In this document: piece after piece, positions 47,705-57,789 of the stretch
How the letters are laid out: every line of letters starts with the position of its first letter
Position numbering within the stretch: the stretch's first letter is position 1
Origin: Candidatus Cryptobacteroides intestinavium
Lineage (GTDB): Bacteria; Bacteroidota; Bacteroidia; Bacteroidales; UBA932
Direction: 5' to 3'
Assembly: GCA_017694845.1 (NCBI GenBank)
Contig: JADIMI010000061.1
Span: forward strand, 1-64,000
Length of the DNA stretch: 64,000 bases
Program-made: the position numbers and the translations under genes
The notes under the pieces: model-generated
The model's database searches: none
Told to the model about the DNA's origin: nothing
What the model saw: only the letters and a program-made list of their open reading frames with translations

Positions 47705-50134
47705 ATGAAGGATATCAAAGAAATATTGTCTCCGATGGGAGCGGAAGTGAGCATCATTCCTGTGATGCAGGGCGATGGCACGATGAAGGTGAACGAGGCG
47801 GAGCTGCCGGATTCCCTCCCTATCCTGGCCCTGAGGAACGCAGTGCTCTTCCCCGGCACGGTCTATCCGATCACTATAGGAAGAGACAAGTCCATCAGGC
47901 TGATACAGGATGCGGAGAAGAACAATGCATACATAGGAGCTGTACCTCAGCTGGATGTGACAGTGGAAGACCCGAAGAAAGAGGATCTTTATAATTACGG
48001 CACGGTGGCGAAGATCATCAAGACGCTCGAAATGCCGGATGGGACACTTACGGCCATCCTGCAGGGATTCTCGCGGTTCGAGGTGGAGAGCATCGAAGAA
48101 TACGAGCCGTATATGCTCGGAAGGGTCCGCTACCTCCACGACATAGTCCCGGAAGAGAACGACAACAATATCAGGATGATAATAGAGTCGCTCAAGGAGA
48201 AGGCGACCTCCATCCTGAAATTCTCGTCATTCGCTCCGAAAGAGGCGGCGATGGCCCTCAAGTCCATCGATAACTTCGAGTTTCTGGTCAATTTCATCGC
48301 CACCACCATCGAAGTAGACAACTTCTTCGAGAAGGTCCAGCTTCTGCAGTATGCCGAGATCAGCACCAGGGCGATGAAACTGCTTGCAGTGCTCGACACC
48401 CAGATCGAGCTGCTCAAGATCAAGCAGGACATCAACCAGAAAGTCAAGAGCGAGATCGACCAGCAGCAGAGGGAATACTACCTCAACAATCAGCTGAGGA
48501 CCATCCAGGAGGAACTCGGGATGGACGATGCAGAAGACTTCGACAGATTCCGCAAGAAAGCGGAGGAGAAGATCTGGCCCGCTGAAGTCCAGGAGATATT
48601 CGAGAAGGAGATGGCCAAGCTGGAAAGGTACAACCCGAGCTCTCCGGAATACAGCATCCAGTACAACTATATCCAGTTTATGCTCGACCTGCCGTGGGGA
48701 GAGATGTCCACGGACAATCTGGACCTGAAGAATGCACAGAAAGTGCTGGACGAGGATCATTACGGGCTGGACACAGTGAAAGACAGGATAATAGAATATC
48801 TTGCCGTACTGAAGCTGAAAGGTGACATGAAGTCCCCTATCCTCTGCCTCTACGGGCCTCCGGGCGTCGGAAAGACCAGCCTGGGCAAGTCGATAGCAAG
48901 GGCTCTCGGCAGGAAATACATAAGGATAGCCCTCGGCGGAGTCCACGATGAGAGCGAGATCAGAGGACACCGCAAGACTTATGTCGGAGCGCTTCCGGGA
49001 AGGATCCTCAACGGCATCCTCAGGGCGGGCACATCCAATCCTGTGATTGTCCTGGATGAGGTGGACAAGCTCAGCAGCGACTTCAAGGGAGATCCGTCAT
49101 CCGCCCTGCTCGAGGCGCTTGACCCGGAGCAGAACACCACGTTCCACGACAACTACCTCGACATCGACTATGACCTGTCGAACGTGCTGTTCATTACAAC
49201 TGCCAACGACATATCCACGATCCAGCCGGCACTGAGGGACAGGATGGAGATGATACAGGTATCGGGATACCTTGCAGAAGAGAAATACGAGATAGCCAGG
49301 CATTACCTCCTTCCGAAACAGATCAAGGAGCACGGTCTGGAGAAGAACCAGCTGAAGATAGACAAGAAGGCGATAATGGCCATTATCGAGCAGTATACCC
49401 GTGAGTCAGGTGTCAGAGGGCTCGAGAAGCAGATCGCCAAACTGGCGAGGGTGACCGCCAAGAAGATCGCCCTGGAAGAGACTCTTCCGGCCGGCATCAA
49501 GGCATCCGACCTGAAGGAATACCTCGGGCTTCCGGTCAGCTTCCATGACAGGCAGGCAGGGAACGAGGGTCCGGGTGTTGTCACGGGGCTCGCGTGGACA
49601 GCCGTAGGCGGAGAGATACTCTTCATAGAGAGCTCCGTCAGTGACGGCAAGGGAGTCCTCAGCATGACCGGCAACCTGGGCGATGTAATGAAGGAATCAG
49701 CACAGATAGCATATCAGTACATCAAGGCTCATCCGCAGATGGCCGGGCTGACTTCAGAAGAATTCGCCAGGAAGGACCTCCACGTACACGTGCCGGAAGG
49801 AGCCGTCCCGAAGGACGGTCCATCAGCCGGCATCACTATGGTATGCTCGATGGTATCTGCGTTGAGAGGGAAGAAGATACGCAGCGGAGTGGCCATGACC
49901 GGAGAGATGACCCTCAGGGGCAGGGTGCTCCCCGTAGGAGGCATCAAGGAGAAGATACTGGCTGCCAAAAGGGCAGGAGTGAATACCATTGTCATCTCGG
50001 AAGACAACAGGAAAGATGTGGAAGACATCAAGGAAATCTACACAAAAGGCCTGGAGTTTGTATATGTCCGAACCATCGATGATGTGATCTCGTTCGTATT
50101 CAGTGACGGGACATCCTTAAACAAGGAAAAATGA
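47705..50134 (+). CDS. lon: ATP-dependent protease La
   Basis: Lon N-terminal domain, GPPGVGKTSLGKSIARALGRKYIRIALGGVHDESEIRGHRKTYVGALPG, catalytic PKDGPSAGITM. Confidence 0.97.
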   Translation: MKDIKEILSPMGAEVSIIPVMQGDGTMKVNEAELPDSLPILALRNAVLFPGTVYPITIGRDKSIRLIQDAEKNNAYIGAVPQLDVTVEDPKKEDLYNYGTVAKIIKTLEMPDGTLTAILQGFSRFEVESIEEYEPYMLGRVRYLHDIVPEENDNNIRMIIESLKEKATSILKFSSFAPKEAAMALKSIDNFEFLVNFIATTIEVDNFFEKVQLLQYAEISTRAMKLLAVLDTQIELLKIKQDINQKVKSEIDQQQREYYLNNQLRTIQEELGMDDAEDFDRFRKKAEEKIWPAEVQEIFEKEMAKLERYNPSSPEYSIQYNYIQFMLDLPWGEMSTDNLDLKNAQKVLDEDHYGLDTVKDRIIEYLAVLKLKGDMKSPILCLYGPPGVGKTSLGKSIARALGRKYIRIALGGVHDESEIRGHRKTYVGALPGRILNGILRAGTSNPVIVLDEVDKLSSDFKGDPSSALLEALDPEQNTTFHDNYLDIDYDLSNVLFITTANDISTIQPALRDRMEMIQVSGYLAEEKYEIARHYLLPKQIKEHGLEKNQLKIDKKAIMAIIEQYTRESGVRGLEKQIAKLARVTAKKIALEETLPAGIKASDLKEYLGLPVSFHDRQAGNEGPGVVTGLAWTAVGGEILFIESSVSDGKGVLSMTGNLGDVMKESAQIAYQYIKAHPQMAGLTSEEFARKDLHVHVPEGAVPKDGPSAGITMVCSMVSALRGKKIRSGVAMTGEMTLRGRVLPVGGIKEKILAAKRAGVNTIVISEDNRKDVEDIKEIYTKGLEFVYVRTIDDVISFVFSDGTSLNKEK

Positions 50135-51591
50135 AAAGTTCAGCAGTGATATTTCTCTGTACATTGACCGTGTGCCTCTGCACACAGCCGGCAGAGGCAT
50201 CGGCACAATTCATCAGGGACACCTCGGATATGCATTTCAACGGAAACGTGTCCGCTGCAGCGAATGCAGCGGACACATTTCCCGTATACGGGGAGTCTTC
50301 CGGAGCTGACAGCACGGGGGTATGGACCCTCCGCAAATGTCTTGAATATGCCCTTGAAGAAAACATCAGTCTCCAGAAGAGCCGCATAGCCGCAGAGAAC
50401 GCCAGGGTGGACATAAAGACAGCGAAAGGGGCCCTGTTCCCGAGCCTTTCATTCGCCACGAGCCAGAGCGTGATCAACCGCCCGTACCAGGAAAACAGCA
50501 CGACTGTCAGCGGGACGGAGATCCTGCAGTCTAATTCGAATACCAGCTATAGCGGAAATTACGGACTCAACGCGCAGTGGACCGTATATAACGGAGGCCG
50601 GAACCGCAAGACCGTCAAACAGGAAGAGCTGAACACCAGGATAGCGGAACTGGATGTGAACTCGACCGCCAACAGCATCCTCGAAAGCATCGCCCAGGTG
50701 TACATACAGATACTCTATGCAGACGAGTCCGTGGAAGTCAACCGCAACACTCTCGAGGTCAGCAAGGCGCAGCTTGAAAGAGGCAGGGAGCTGCTCGCCT
50801 CGGGAAGCATATCGAAGGCAGACTTCGCCCAGCTCGAGGCGCAGGTAAGCAACGACAGATACCAGCTTGTGACGGCACAGACGACATTGAGCGACTACAA
50901 GCTGCAGCTGAAGCAGCTGCTTGAACTGGAAGGAAGCGAGGAAATGTCACTGCTCCTGCCTGAAATAGACGAGAACGACATCCTCTCCCCTCTTCCCGAC
51001 AAGGAGACGGTGTACCAGGCTGCTCTCGGAATCCGCCCGGAAATCCAGGCCGGAGAACTGAATGTAGAGGCATCGGAACTCGGCATCCGGATTGCGAAAT
51101 CGGGATACATTCCATCCCTTTCCGTAAGCGCAGGAATAGGGACAAGCCATACGAGCGGGACGGATTTCACTTTCACCGAGCAGATCCGCGACGGATGGAA
51201 CAACTCCATCGGGATCACACTGAACGTGCCGATTCTCAGCAACAGGCAGACCAGAAGCGCGGTGGAAAAGGCAAGGCTCCAGCTGCAGACCTCCGAGCTT
51301 GACCTTAAGGAGAGCCGCAAGGAGCTTTACAAGACCATCGAGAGTCTGTGGCTGAATGCGTGGAGTTCCCAGCTTCAGTATACGGCTGCCACAGAACGGC
51401 TCCGGAGCACACAGGCCAGCTATGACCTGGTAAGCGAGCAGTTCAATTTCGGAATGAAGAACACCGTCGAACTGCTCACCGAAAAGAACAATCTGCTGAG
51501 CGCGGAACAGGAGGTGCTCCAGGCCAAATATATGGCGGTGCTCAACCTCCAGCTGCTCAAGTTCTATTCAGGGGAGGAAATTATGCTATAG
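50131..51591 (+). CDS. TolC family outer membrane efflux protein
   Basis: WTLRKCLEYALEENISLQKSRIAAENARVDIKTAKGALFPSLSF; overlaps the lon stop (ATGA). Confidence 0.93.
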   Translation: MKSSAVIFLCTLTVCLCTQPAEASAQFIRDTSDMHFNGNVSAAANAADTFPVYGESSGADSTGVWTLRKCLEYALEENISLQKSRIAAENARVDIKTAKGALFPSLSFATSQSVINRPYQENSTTVSGTEILQSNSNTSYSGNYGLNAQWTVYNGGRNRKTVKQEELNTRIAELDVNSTANSILESIAQVYIQILYADESVEVNRNTLEVSKAQLERGRELLASGSISKADFAQLEAQVSNDRYQLVTAQTTLSDYKLQLKQLLELEGSEEMSLLLPEIDENDILSPLPDKETVYQAALGIRPEIQAGELNVEASELGIRIAKSGYIPSLSVSAGIGTSHTSGTDFTFTEQIRDGWNNSIGITLNVPILSNRQTRSAVEKARLQLQTSELDLKESRKELYKTIESLWLNAWSSQLQYTAATERLRSTQASYDLVSEQFNFGMKNTVELLTEKNNLLSAEQEVLQAKYMAVLNLQLLKFYSGEEIML

Positions 51592-51634
51592 CGACTGACA
51601 CGATCACGGTACAATCATTTAAGACAAGCAGACA

Positions 51635-52825
51635 ATGAAAACAGGAATCAGAAGGGCGATAATCTGGACAGCGGCTGTCATCATCATAGCTGCAGCCGTC
51701 ATTCTGGCTGCAGGAAAGCGCAAGGCGCTGCAGCAGGTCACATACGACACCGTACCTGTAGAAAAAGGGGATGTGGCATATTTCGTCACAGCCACAGGCA
51801 CAATAGAACCCGTCACAGAAGTGGAAGTGGGCACCCAGGTATCCGGAATCATCGCGAAACTCTATGCCGACTATAATTCCACGGTCAAGGAAGGGCAGAT
51901 AATCGCTGAAATGGACAAGGTCACTCTCGAAAGCGACCTCGCCTCCGCCAGAGCCACATACGATGGCAACAAGGCGGAATATGTCTACCAGGAGAAGAAC
52001 TATCAGCGCAGCAAGGGACTGCATGACAAGAACCTGATAAGCGACACCGAATACGAACAGGCGGAATACAACTACGCCATGGCTAGAAGCGCCTTCGAGA
52101 ACAGCGAGGCAGCACTTGCCAAGGCTGAAAGGAATCTGTCTTACGCCACCATCGCATCTCCGATAGATGGCATCGTGATAGACAGGGCTGTCGAGGAAGG
52201 CCAGACCGTGGCGGCAGGGTTCGAGACCCCTACCCTGTTCACCATCGCGGCTGACCTTACCAAGATGCAGGTAGTGGCAGATGTGGATGAAGCAGACATC
52301 GGAGGAGTGAAAGAAGGCCAGAGAGTAAGTTTCACGGTGGATGCATATCCTGACGATGTATTCGAGGGCCGTGTCATACAGATCAGGCTCGGCAGTTCTT
52401 CATCAGGCAGCTCCGTGACAGGCACCACAACGGAAAGCGTCGTCACCTATGAAGTGGTCATAGCGGCGGACAACCCCGACCTCAAGCTTCTGCCGCGGCT
52501 GACAGCCAATCTCTCCATCTACACAAGGGAGGCCCATGACGTGCTGTACGTACCATCCAGGGCGCTGAGGTTCGACCCTCGGGCAATGGCCGGAAAGAAC
52601 GACAGGATCAATGACTGCGAAGGGGCTGCCAAGGTGTGGACAAAAGAGGGCAGCGTATTCACCGCCCACCCTGTAACCACAGGCATAAGCGATGGCATCA
52701 GCACCGAGATCACAGGCGGCATAGACGAAGGTATGGAAATCATCGCCGGAGCAAGTTTCGCAGGCCTGGAGTCCCTGGCAAAGAAGAGCGGCAGTCCGTT
52801 CATGCCGGGACCGCCGAAAAGATAG
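51635..52825 (+). CDS. MacA-like efflux periplasmic adaptor subunit
   Basis: TATGTIEPVTEVEVGTQVSGIIAKLYADYNSTVKEGQIIAEMD; SPIDGIVIDRAVEEGQTVAAGF. Confidence 0.93.
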   Translation: MKTGIRRAIIWTAAVIIIAAAVILAAGKRKALQQVTYDTVPVEKGDVAYFVTATGTIEPVTEVEVGTQVSGIIAKLYADYNSTVKEGQIIAEMDKVTLESDLASARATYDGNKAEYVYQEKNYQRSKGLHDKNLISDTEYEQAEYNYAMARSAFENSEAALAKAERNLSYATIASPIDGIVIDRAVEEGQTVAAGFETPTLFTIAADLTKMQVVADVDEADIGGVKEGQRVSFTVDAYPDDVFEGRVIQIRLGSSSSGSSVTGTTTESVVTYEVVIAADNPDLKLLPRLTANLSIYTREAHDVLYVPSRALRFDPRAMAGKNDRINDCEGAAKVWTKEGSVFTAHPVTTGISDGISTEITGGIDEGMEIIAGASFAGLESLAKKSGSPFMPGPPKR

Positions 52826-52870
52826 CAGGCGCCGGCACGGAGGTATGGCAGCCACAGACAGACGACCGAA

Positions 52871-53614
52871 ATGAAGAAAGTCATAGAACTACAGAATATC
52901 AGGAGGGATTTCATCGTGGGGGATGAGACGGTACACGCCCTGAGAGGAGTGTCGTTCGATATCCACGAAGGGGAATTCGTGACAATAATGGGAGCATCCG
53001 GGTCAGGGAAGTCCACTATGCTGAACATCCTCGGCTGCCTTGACACTCCCACATCCGGAGAATATCTTCTGGATGGGATCCCCGTGAAATCGATGAGCAA
53101 GTCTCAGAGAGCGGTGCTGAGGAACAGGAAGATAGGGTTCGTGTTCCAGAACTACAATCTGCTGCCCAAAAGCACGGCGATCGAGAATGTCGAGCTTCCT
53201 CTCATGTACAACAGCCAGATCGGAGCATCCGAAAGACGCAGCAGGGCCATAACGGCACTGCAGGCGGTGGGACTCGGTGACAGGCTCAACCACAAGTCGA
53301 ACCAGATGTCAGGAGGCCAGATGCAGAGGGTGGCTATCGCGCGTGCCCTCGTGAACGACCCTGCAGTCATCCTTGCCGATGAAGCTACGGGCAACCTGGA
53401 CACAAGGACATCTTTCGAGATACTGGTACTTCTGCAGAGGCTTCACGCGGAAGGGAGGACGATAATATTCGTGACTCACAACCCGGACATTGCATCATAC
53501 AGCAGCAGGAACATAAGACTCAGGGATGGACATATCATCGAAGATACCGTGAACACGGACATCAAGTCCGCGGAAAAGACCCTGGCTTCCCTTCCTGCCA
53601 GCGAAGATGACTGA
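52871..53614 (+). CDS. MacB-type ABC transporter ATP-binding protein
   Basis: GASGSGKSTMLNILGCLDTPTSGEY Walker A; MSGGQMQRVAIARALVNDPAVILADEATGNLD. Confidence 0.96.
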   Translation: MKKVIELQNIRRDFIVGDETVHALRGVSFDIHEGEFVTIMGASGSGKSTMLNILGCLDTPTSGEYLLDGIPVKSMSKSQRAVLRNRKIGFVFQNYNLLPKSTAIENVELPLMYNSQIGASERRSRAITALQAVGLGDRLNHKSNQMSGGQMQRVAIARALVNDPAVILADEATGNLDTRTSFEILVLLQRLHAEGRTIIFVTHNPDIASYSSRNIRLRDGHIIEDTVNTDIKSAEKTLASLPASEDD

Positions 53615-53650
53615 CAATTTCAACAGACCCGTCTTATCGATGTTACAGAA

Positions 53651-54871
53651 ATGAACTGGACAAATCTATTCAAGATAGCACTCAAGGCCATTGCCAACAA
53701 CAAGACAAGGGCGTTCCTCACTATGCTCGGTATCATAATCGGGGTCGCCGCTGTCATCACGATGATAGCCATAGGCAACGGAGCCAAGCAGAGCATACAG
53801 AAAGAGATCTCATCGATGGGATCGAATATCATAATGATCCACGCCGGAGGAGACCGGAGGGGAGGAGTACGGCTCAGCGCGGATGAAATGCAGACACTCA
53901 AGCCGGCGGACTACTCGGCACTGCGGAACGAATGCATCTACCTTTCATACATCAGTCCGAATGTATCCGCGACCGGACAGCTTGTAAGCGGCAACAACAA
54001 CTATCCGGCATCTGTCAGCGGTGTAGGCTCCGAATACCTCAGCATAAGGCAGCTCGTCATCGAAGACGGGGAAATGTTCTCGGAACACGAGGAAAAGACA
54101 GCCGCCAAGGTATGCGTGATAGGAAAGACCATTGTGGACAATCTGTTCCCTGACGGAAGGAACCCGATCGGGGAGACCATAAGGGTAAACCAGGTCCCTC
54201 TCAGGGTGATAGGGGTGCTTGAAGCCAAAGGATACAACTCCATGGGAATGGACCAGGACGAAATTGTCCTCGCCCCTTATACCACAGTGATGAAAAGGCT
54301 TCTGGCCATAGACTATTTCCAGGGAATATTCGCATCCGCCATATCAGAAGATATGACAGAATACGCCACGGCGGAAATAAGGGACATACTCAGAAGGCAG
54401 CACAAGCTCAAGGATGGCGAGGCGGATGACTTTATGATACGCAGCCAGCAGGAGCTGAGCGAGATGATGGACACGACCACCGGCATCCTCACCACGCTGC
54501 TTGCATGCATCGCCGGCATATCGCTTCTGGTCGGAGGCATAGGGATAATGAACATAATGTATGTCTCCGTGACAGAGCGTACAAAAGAAATCGGACTGAG
54601 GATGTCCGTAGGTGCGAGAGGCGTAGACATACTTGCCCAGTTCCTCATAGAGGCAATACTCATAAGCATCACGGGAGGCATCATCGGGATCATCATCGGA
54701 GGTATCATATGCGCCAGTATCAACTGGCTTGCAAACTGGCCTGTCTCCATCCAGTCGTGGAGTGTCGTACTGTCATTTGCAGTCTGCACTGTCACCGGAG
54801 TCTTCTTCGGCTGGTACCCGGCCAAGAAAGCCGCCGCCCTCGACCCGATAGATGCACTCCGCTACGAATAA
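53651..54871 (+). CDS. MacB-type ABC transporter permease
   Basis: FLTMLGIIIGVAAVITMIAIGNGAKQSIQKEI; C-terminal FtsX domain VSVTERTKEIGLRMSVGARG. Confidence 0.95.
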   Translation: MNWTNLFKIALKAIANNKTRAFLTMLGIIIGVAAVITMIAIGNGAKQSIQKEISSMGSNIIMIHAGGDRRGGVRLSADEMQTLKPADYSALRNECIYLSYISPNVSATGQLVSGNNNYPASVSGVGSEYLSIRQLVIEDGEMFSEHEEKTAAKVCVIGKTIVDNLFPDGRNPIGETIRVNQVPLRVIGVLEAKGYNSMGMDQDEIVLAPYTTVMKRLLAIDYFQGIFASAISEDMTEYATAEIRDILRRQHKLKDGEADDFMIRSQQELSEMMDTTTGILTTLLACIAGISLLVGGIGIMNIMYVSVTERTKEIGLRMSVGARGVDILAQFLIEAILISITGGIIGIIIGGIICASINWLANWPVSIQSWSVVLSFAVCTVTGVFFGWYPAKKAAALDPIDALRYE

Positions 54872-54901
54872 TTCAGCATCTTTGGCAAATACATTTACGA
54901 A

Positions 54902-55570
54902 ATGGAAGTACAGATAGAGGAAAGCTGGAAAAGGGCGCTGAGCAGCGAATTCGAGAAACCGTATTTCGCCGACCTTGTGGCCTACCTGCATCGGGAGAAA
55001 GCTGCAGGAGAGAGGATCTATCCCCCCGGAAGGCAGATATTCAAAGCATTCGAGCTCACTCCCGTAGACAAGGTGAAGGCCGTCATCCTCGGACAGGATC
55101 CGTACCACGGTTACGGACAGGCGGAAGGGCTCTCCTTCTCTGTCCCTGAAAATGTACCTGCGCCTCCTTCCCTGAAGAACATCTTCACTGAAATAGAAAA
55201 TGATCTCGGAATACATATGAGCGGCTACCCGCATCTTGAAAAATGGGCCAGGCAGGGAGTGCTGCTGCTGAATGCGGTACTGACAGTACGGGCAGGTGCA
55301 CCGGCCTCCCACAGCAGGATCGGCTGGACAGAATTCACAGATGCCGTGATAAAGTACATTTCAGACAACTGCAGCGGGGTGGTCTTTCTTCTGTGGGGCA
55401 ATTTCGCCAGAAGCAAGAAAGCACTTATCGACACCTCAAGACATTACGTACTTGAAGCTGCGCACCCATCGCCTCTGGCCAGAGGCGCATTTTTCGGCTG
55501 CAGGCATTTCTCGAAGACCAACCGGCTGCTCGAGGCTCAGGGCAAGACACCTATAGACTGGCAGCTCTGA
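54902..55570 (+). CDS. ung: uracil-DNA glycosylase (family 1)
   Basis: VILGQDPYHGYGQAEGLSFSV; LLLNAVLTVRAGAPASH; HPSPLARGAFFGCRHFS. Confidence 0.97.
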   Translation: MEVQIEESWKRALSSEFEKPYFADLVAYLHREKAAGERIYPPGRQIFKAFELTPVDKVKAVILGQDPYHGYGQAEGLSFSVPENVPAPPSLKNIFTEIENDLGIHMSGYPHLEKWARQGVLLLNAVLTVRAGAPASHSRIGWTEFTDAVIKYISDNCSGVVFLLWGNFARSKKALIDTSRHYVLEAAHPSPLARGAFFGCRHFSKTNRLLEAQGKTPIDWQL

Positions 55571-55600
55571 ATTCAGAAAACGACAAAGATACTCTATACA

Positions 55601-56062
55601 ATGGAAAAAAGGACAGCACTGTTCCCCGGCTCATTCGACCCTTTCACCGCAGGACATCTGAACATTCTTATGAGAGCTCTTACAATGTTCGATGAGGTGG
55701 TCGTCGCCATAGGGATAAATATCGACAAGAGAGGCTTCTTCTCAACGGAAAAGCGGCTGGAAATCATCCGTCAGGCCACTTCCGGGCTGAAAGGGGTGAG
55801 AATCATATCATACGACAATCTCACGGTGGATACATGCAGGGAACTCGGCATAAGACATATCGTCAGAGGTGTGCGCAATATGATAGACTTCGAGACGGAA
55901 CGGTCGATAGCGGATGCCAACAGGGTGCTCGATCCCGACATCGAGACCATCATCATCCCGACAGCCCAGGAATTCGCCCACATATCATCCACCGCCGTAA
56001 GGGACATAATCAAGCACAATGGAGACACGTCCAGATTCCTGCCGGAGGGGGTGAAGATCTGA
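55601..56062 (+). CDS. coaD: pantetheine-phosphate adenylyltransferase
   Basis: ALFPGSFDPFTAGHLNIL; ISSTAVRDIIKHNGD. Confidence 0.97.
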   Translation: MEKRTALFPGSFDPFTAGHLNILMRALTMFDEVVVAIGINIDKRGFFSTEKRLEIIRQATSGLKGVRIISYDNLTVDTCRELGIRHIVRGVRNMIDFETERSIADANRVLDPDIETIIIPTAQEFAHISSTAVRDIIKHNGDTSRFLPEGVKI

Positions 56063-57687
56063 TGAGACTCTCTCTTCACATATATGCCGCCATTTTCTTC
56101 CTGGCCGTATCCGCATATATGGCCCCGGGACGAATGTCCGGAATGTCTCTGCAGTCCGTACCGCAGCTGGACAGCACCGTCACCGCCTCTCTGGAAGCCA
56201 GGCTCAATGAATATTTCGCAGCGATTGAACGTGAACCGGCGGAAGTGAAATTCAGGGAGTCGGACTTCATAATAGGCACCTGCAGGGACTCCCTTGTAAG
56301 ACAGGCTGTCACGATACTGACATACAGACATTTCATAACATCCAAGGTAATGGGAGACGATGCGGTGGCCATCCATATCTACGACAGATGGATTGCCGGA
56401 GGAAAGGTTATGTTCAGGAACGAAGCCGACAGATGGGCAGCGGAATTCTTCGCGGAGACCAACCGCCGGTCCCTGATCGGGCAGAGGGCACCGGAGATCG
56501 TCCTGTACTCTCCGGCAGGAGACCCTGTCACAGTATTCGGTGACAATGGAGAAGACAGCGACGGTCTGTACAGCGTCATGTATTTCTACGACACAGACTG
56601 CGCGAAATGCCGGATCGAGAGCATAATGCTGCGCAATGCCCTTGAAAATGACGGATATGAAATCAACCTTTTCGCCATATATACCGGAAGGGATCCCGAC
56701 AGCTGGAAAAGGTACAGGGAAAACGACCTTGACATAGACTCGCCTTCGGTGCACATCAGCCATCTGTGGGATCCGGACATGACTTCGGACATGACATTGA
56801 AATACGGCATCATCGAGACCCCGCGGATGTTTCTCGTCACCCCGGACGATATGATAGCCGGCAGGAATCTCGACACCGGTGCACTTGAACGGCTGCTTTC
56901 CATATACCTGGGTCAGGAAGAATTTGAATACGGCAGCGATGAAGCGATGGAAATGTACCGCAGGACATTCCAGTCTGCGGAAGACACAATGGACTGCAAT
57001 GCCGTAAGCAGAGTCGCAGAACATATAGCCCGCAGTACTCTGGAAAGAGGGGACACCTCGCTTTACAGGCAGATGACAGGGGATCTGCTGTACTACATTT
57101 CAAGCCAGAGGAAGGAAAGCTATAAATGCGGCACGGTGGATTTCATCGACAGATATATCCTTTCCCGCAGCGATATATGGAACAGGCCATCCGATACACT
57201 GGAGACAGTAGGGCTGGCCCGGCTTATGAAAAACCTGTCAATGCTCTGTCCTGCAGGACTCCGTCCAGACCCTCTCGACATCCCGGTGACAATTATCACC
57301 AGAGGAAAGGACAGGCAGACAGGGAAGGATGCAAGGCGGCGCCGGACGGAAGCCGACATCAGCAGGCTGAAGAATGCGCTCGTGATATTCCACACCGAAG
57401 GCTGTCCGGTATGCAAGGCCGAGATAGCCGCAGCAGACAGCCTTGTGGCGGGACACGGCAGGCTCGCAGCCGAATTTCCAGCCATAAAGGACGGCAGGCG
57501 CATCCGGATACGCAAGGCCGTGCTGATAGATATGGATGAGATATGGAACACCGCACCGGAACTTGCGGAGACCATAATGCAGAGGTTCGACCTGTCATCC
57601 CTGCCTTTCACATTCCTTGTCGACGGGGAAGGCCGTGTGGCCAGGAAATACATCAGTCTCATAAAGCCGGCCGCAACGGAACAGTAA
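56062..57687 (+). CDS. thioredoxin-like fold secreted protein (DUF5106-like)
   Basis: ATG overlaps the coaD stop (TGATG); signal peptide; MYFYDTDCAKCRIE and a second FHTEGCPVCKAEI redox motif. Confidence 0.75.
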   Translation: MRLSLHIYAAIFFLAVSAYMAPGRMSGMSLQSVPQLDSTVTASLEARLNEYFAAIEREPAEVKFRESDFIIGTCRDSLVRQAVTILTYRHFITSKVMGDDAVAIHIYDRWIAGGKVMFRNEADRWAAEFFAETNRRSLIGQRAPEIVLYSPAGDPVTVFGDNGEDSDGLYSVMYFYDTDCAKCRIESIMLRNALENDGYEINLFAIYTGRDPDSWKRYRENDLDIDSPSVHISHLWDPDMTSDMTLKYGIIETPRMFLVTPDDMIAGRNLDTGALERLLSIYLGQEEFEYGSDEAMEMYRRTFQSAEDTMDCNAVSRVAEHIARSTLERGDTSLYRQMTGDLLYYISSQRKESYKCGTVDFIDRYILSRSDIWNRPSDTLETVGLARLMKNLSMLCPAGLRPDPLDIPVTIITRGKDRQTGKDARRRRTEADISRLKNALVIFHTEGCPVCKAEIAAADSLVAGHGRLAAEFPAIKDGRRIRIRKAVLIDMDEIWNTAPELAETIMQRFDLSSLPFTFLVDGEGRVARKYISLIKPAATEQ

Positions 57688-57789
57688 ATGCACGCTTCCG
57701 ATAAAAATTTTTGGCAGTTTCAATATAAAACGATAATTTTGAGAATTATCGGCTGAAAATCGATATATAACCTATATAAAACGACTGAA

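Noticed and set aside
55834-56061. Extended N-terminus of the DUF5106-like protein inside coaD
   Set aside because: Lies in another frame of coaD; the signal peptide begins at MRLSLHIYAAIFFLAVSAYM (56062).
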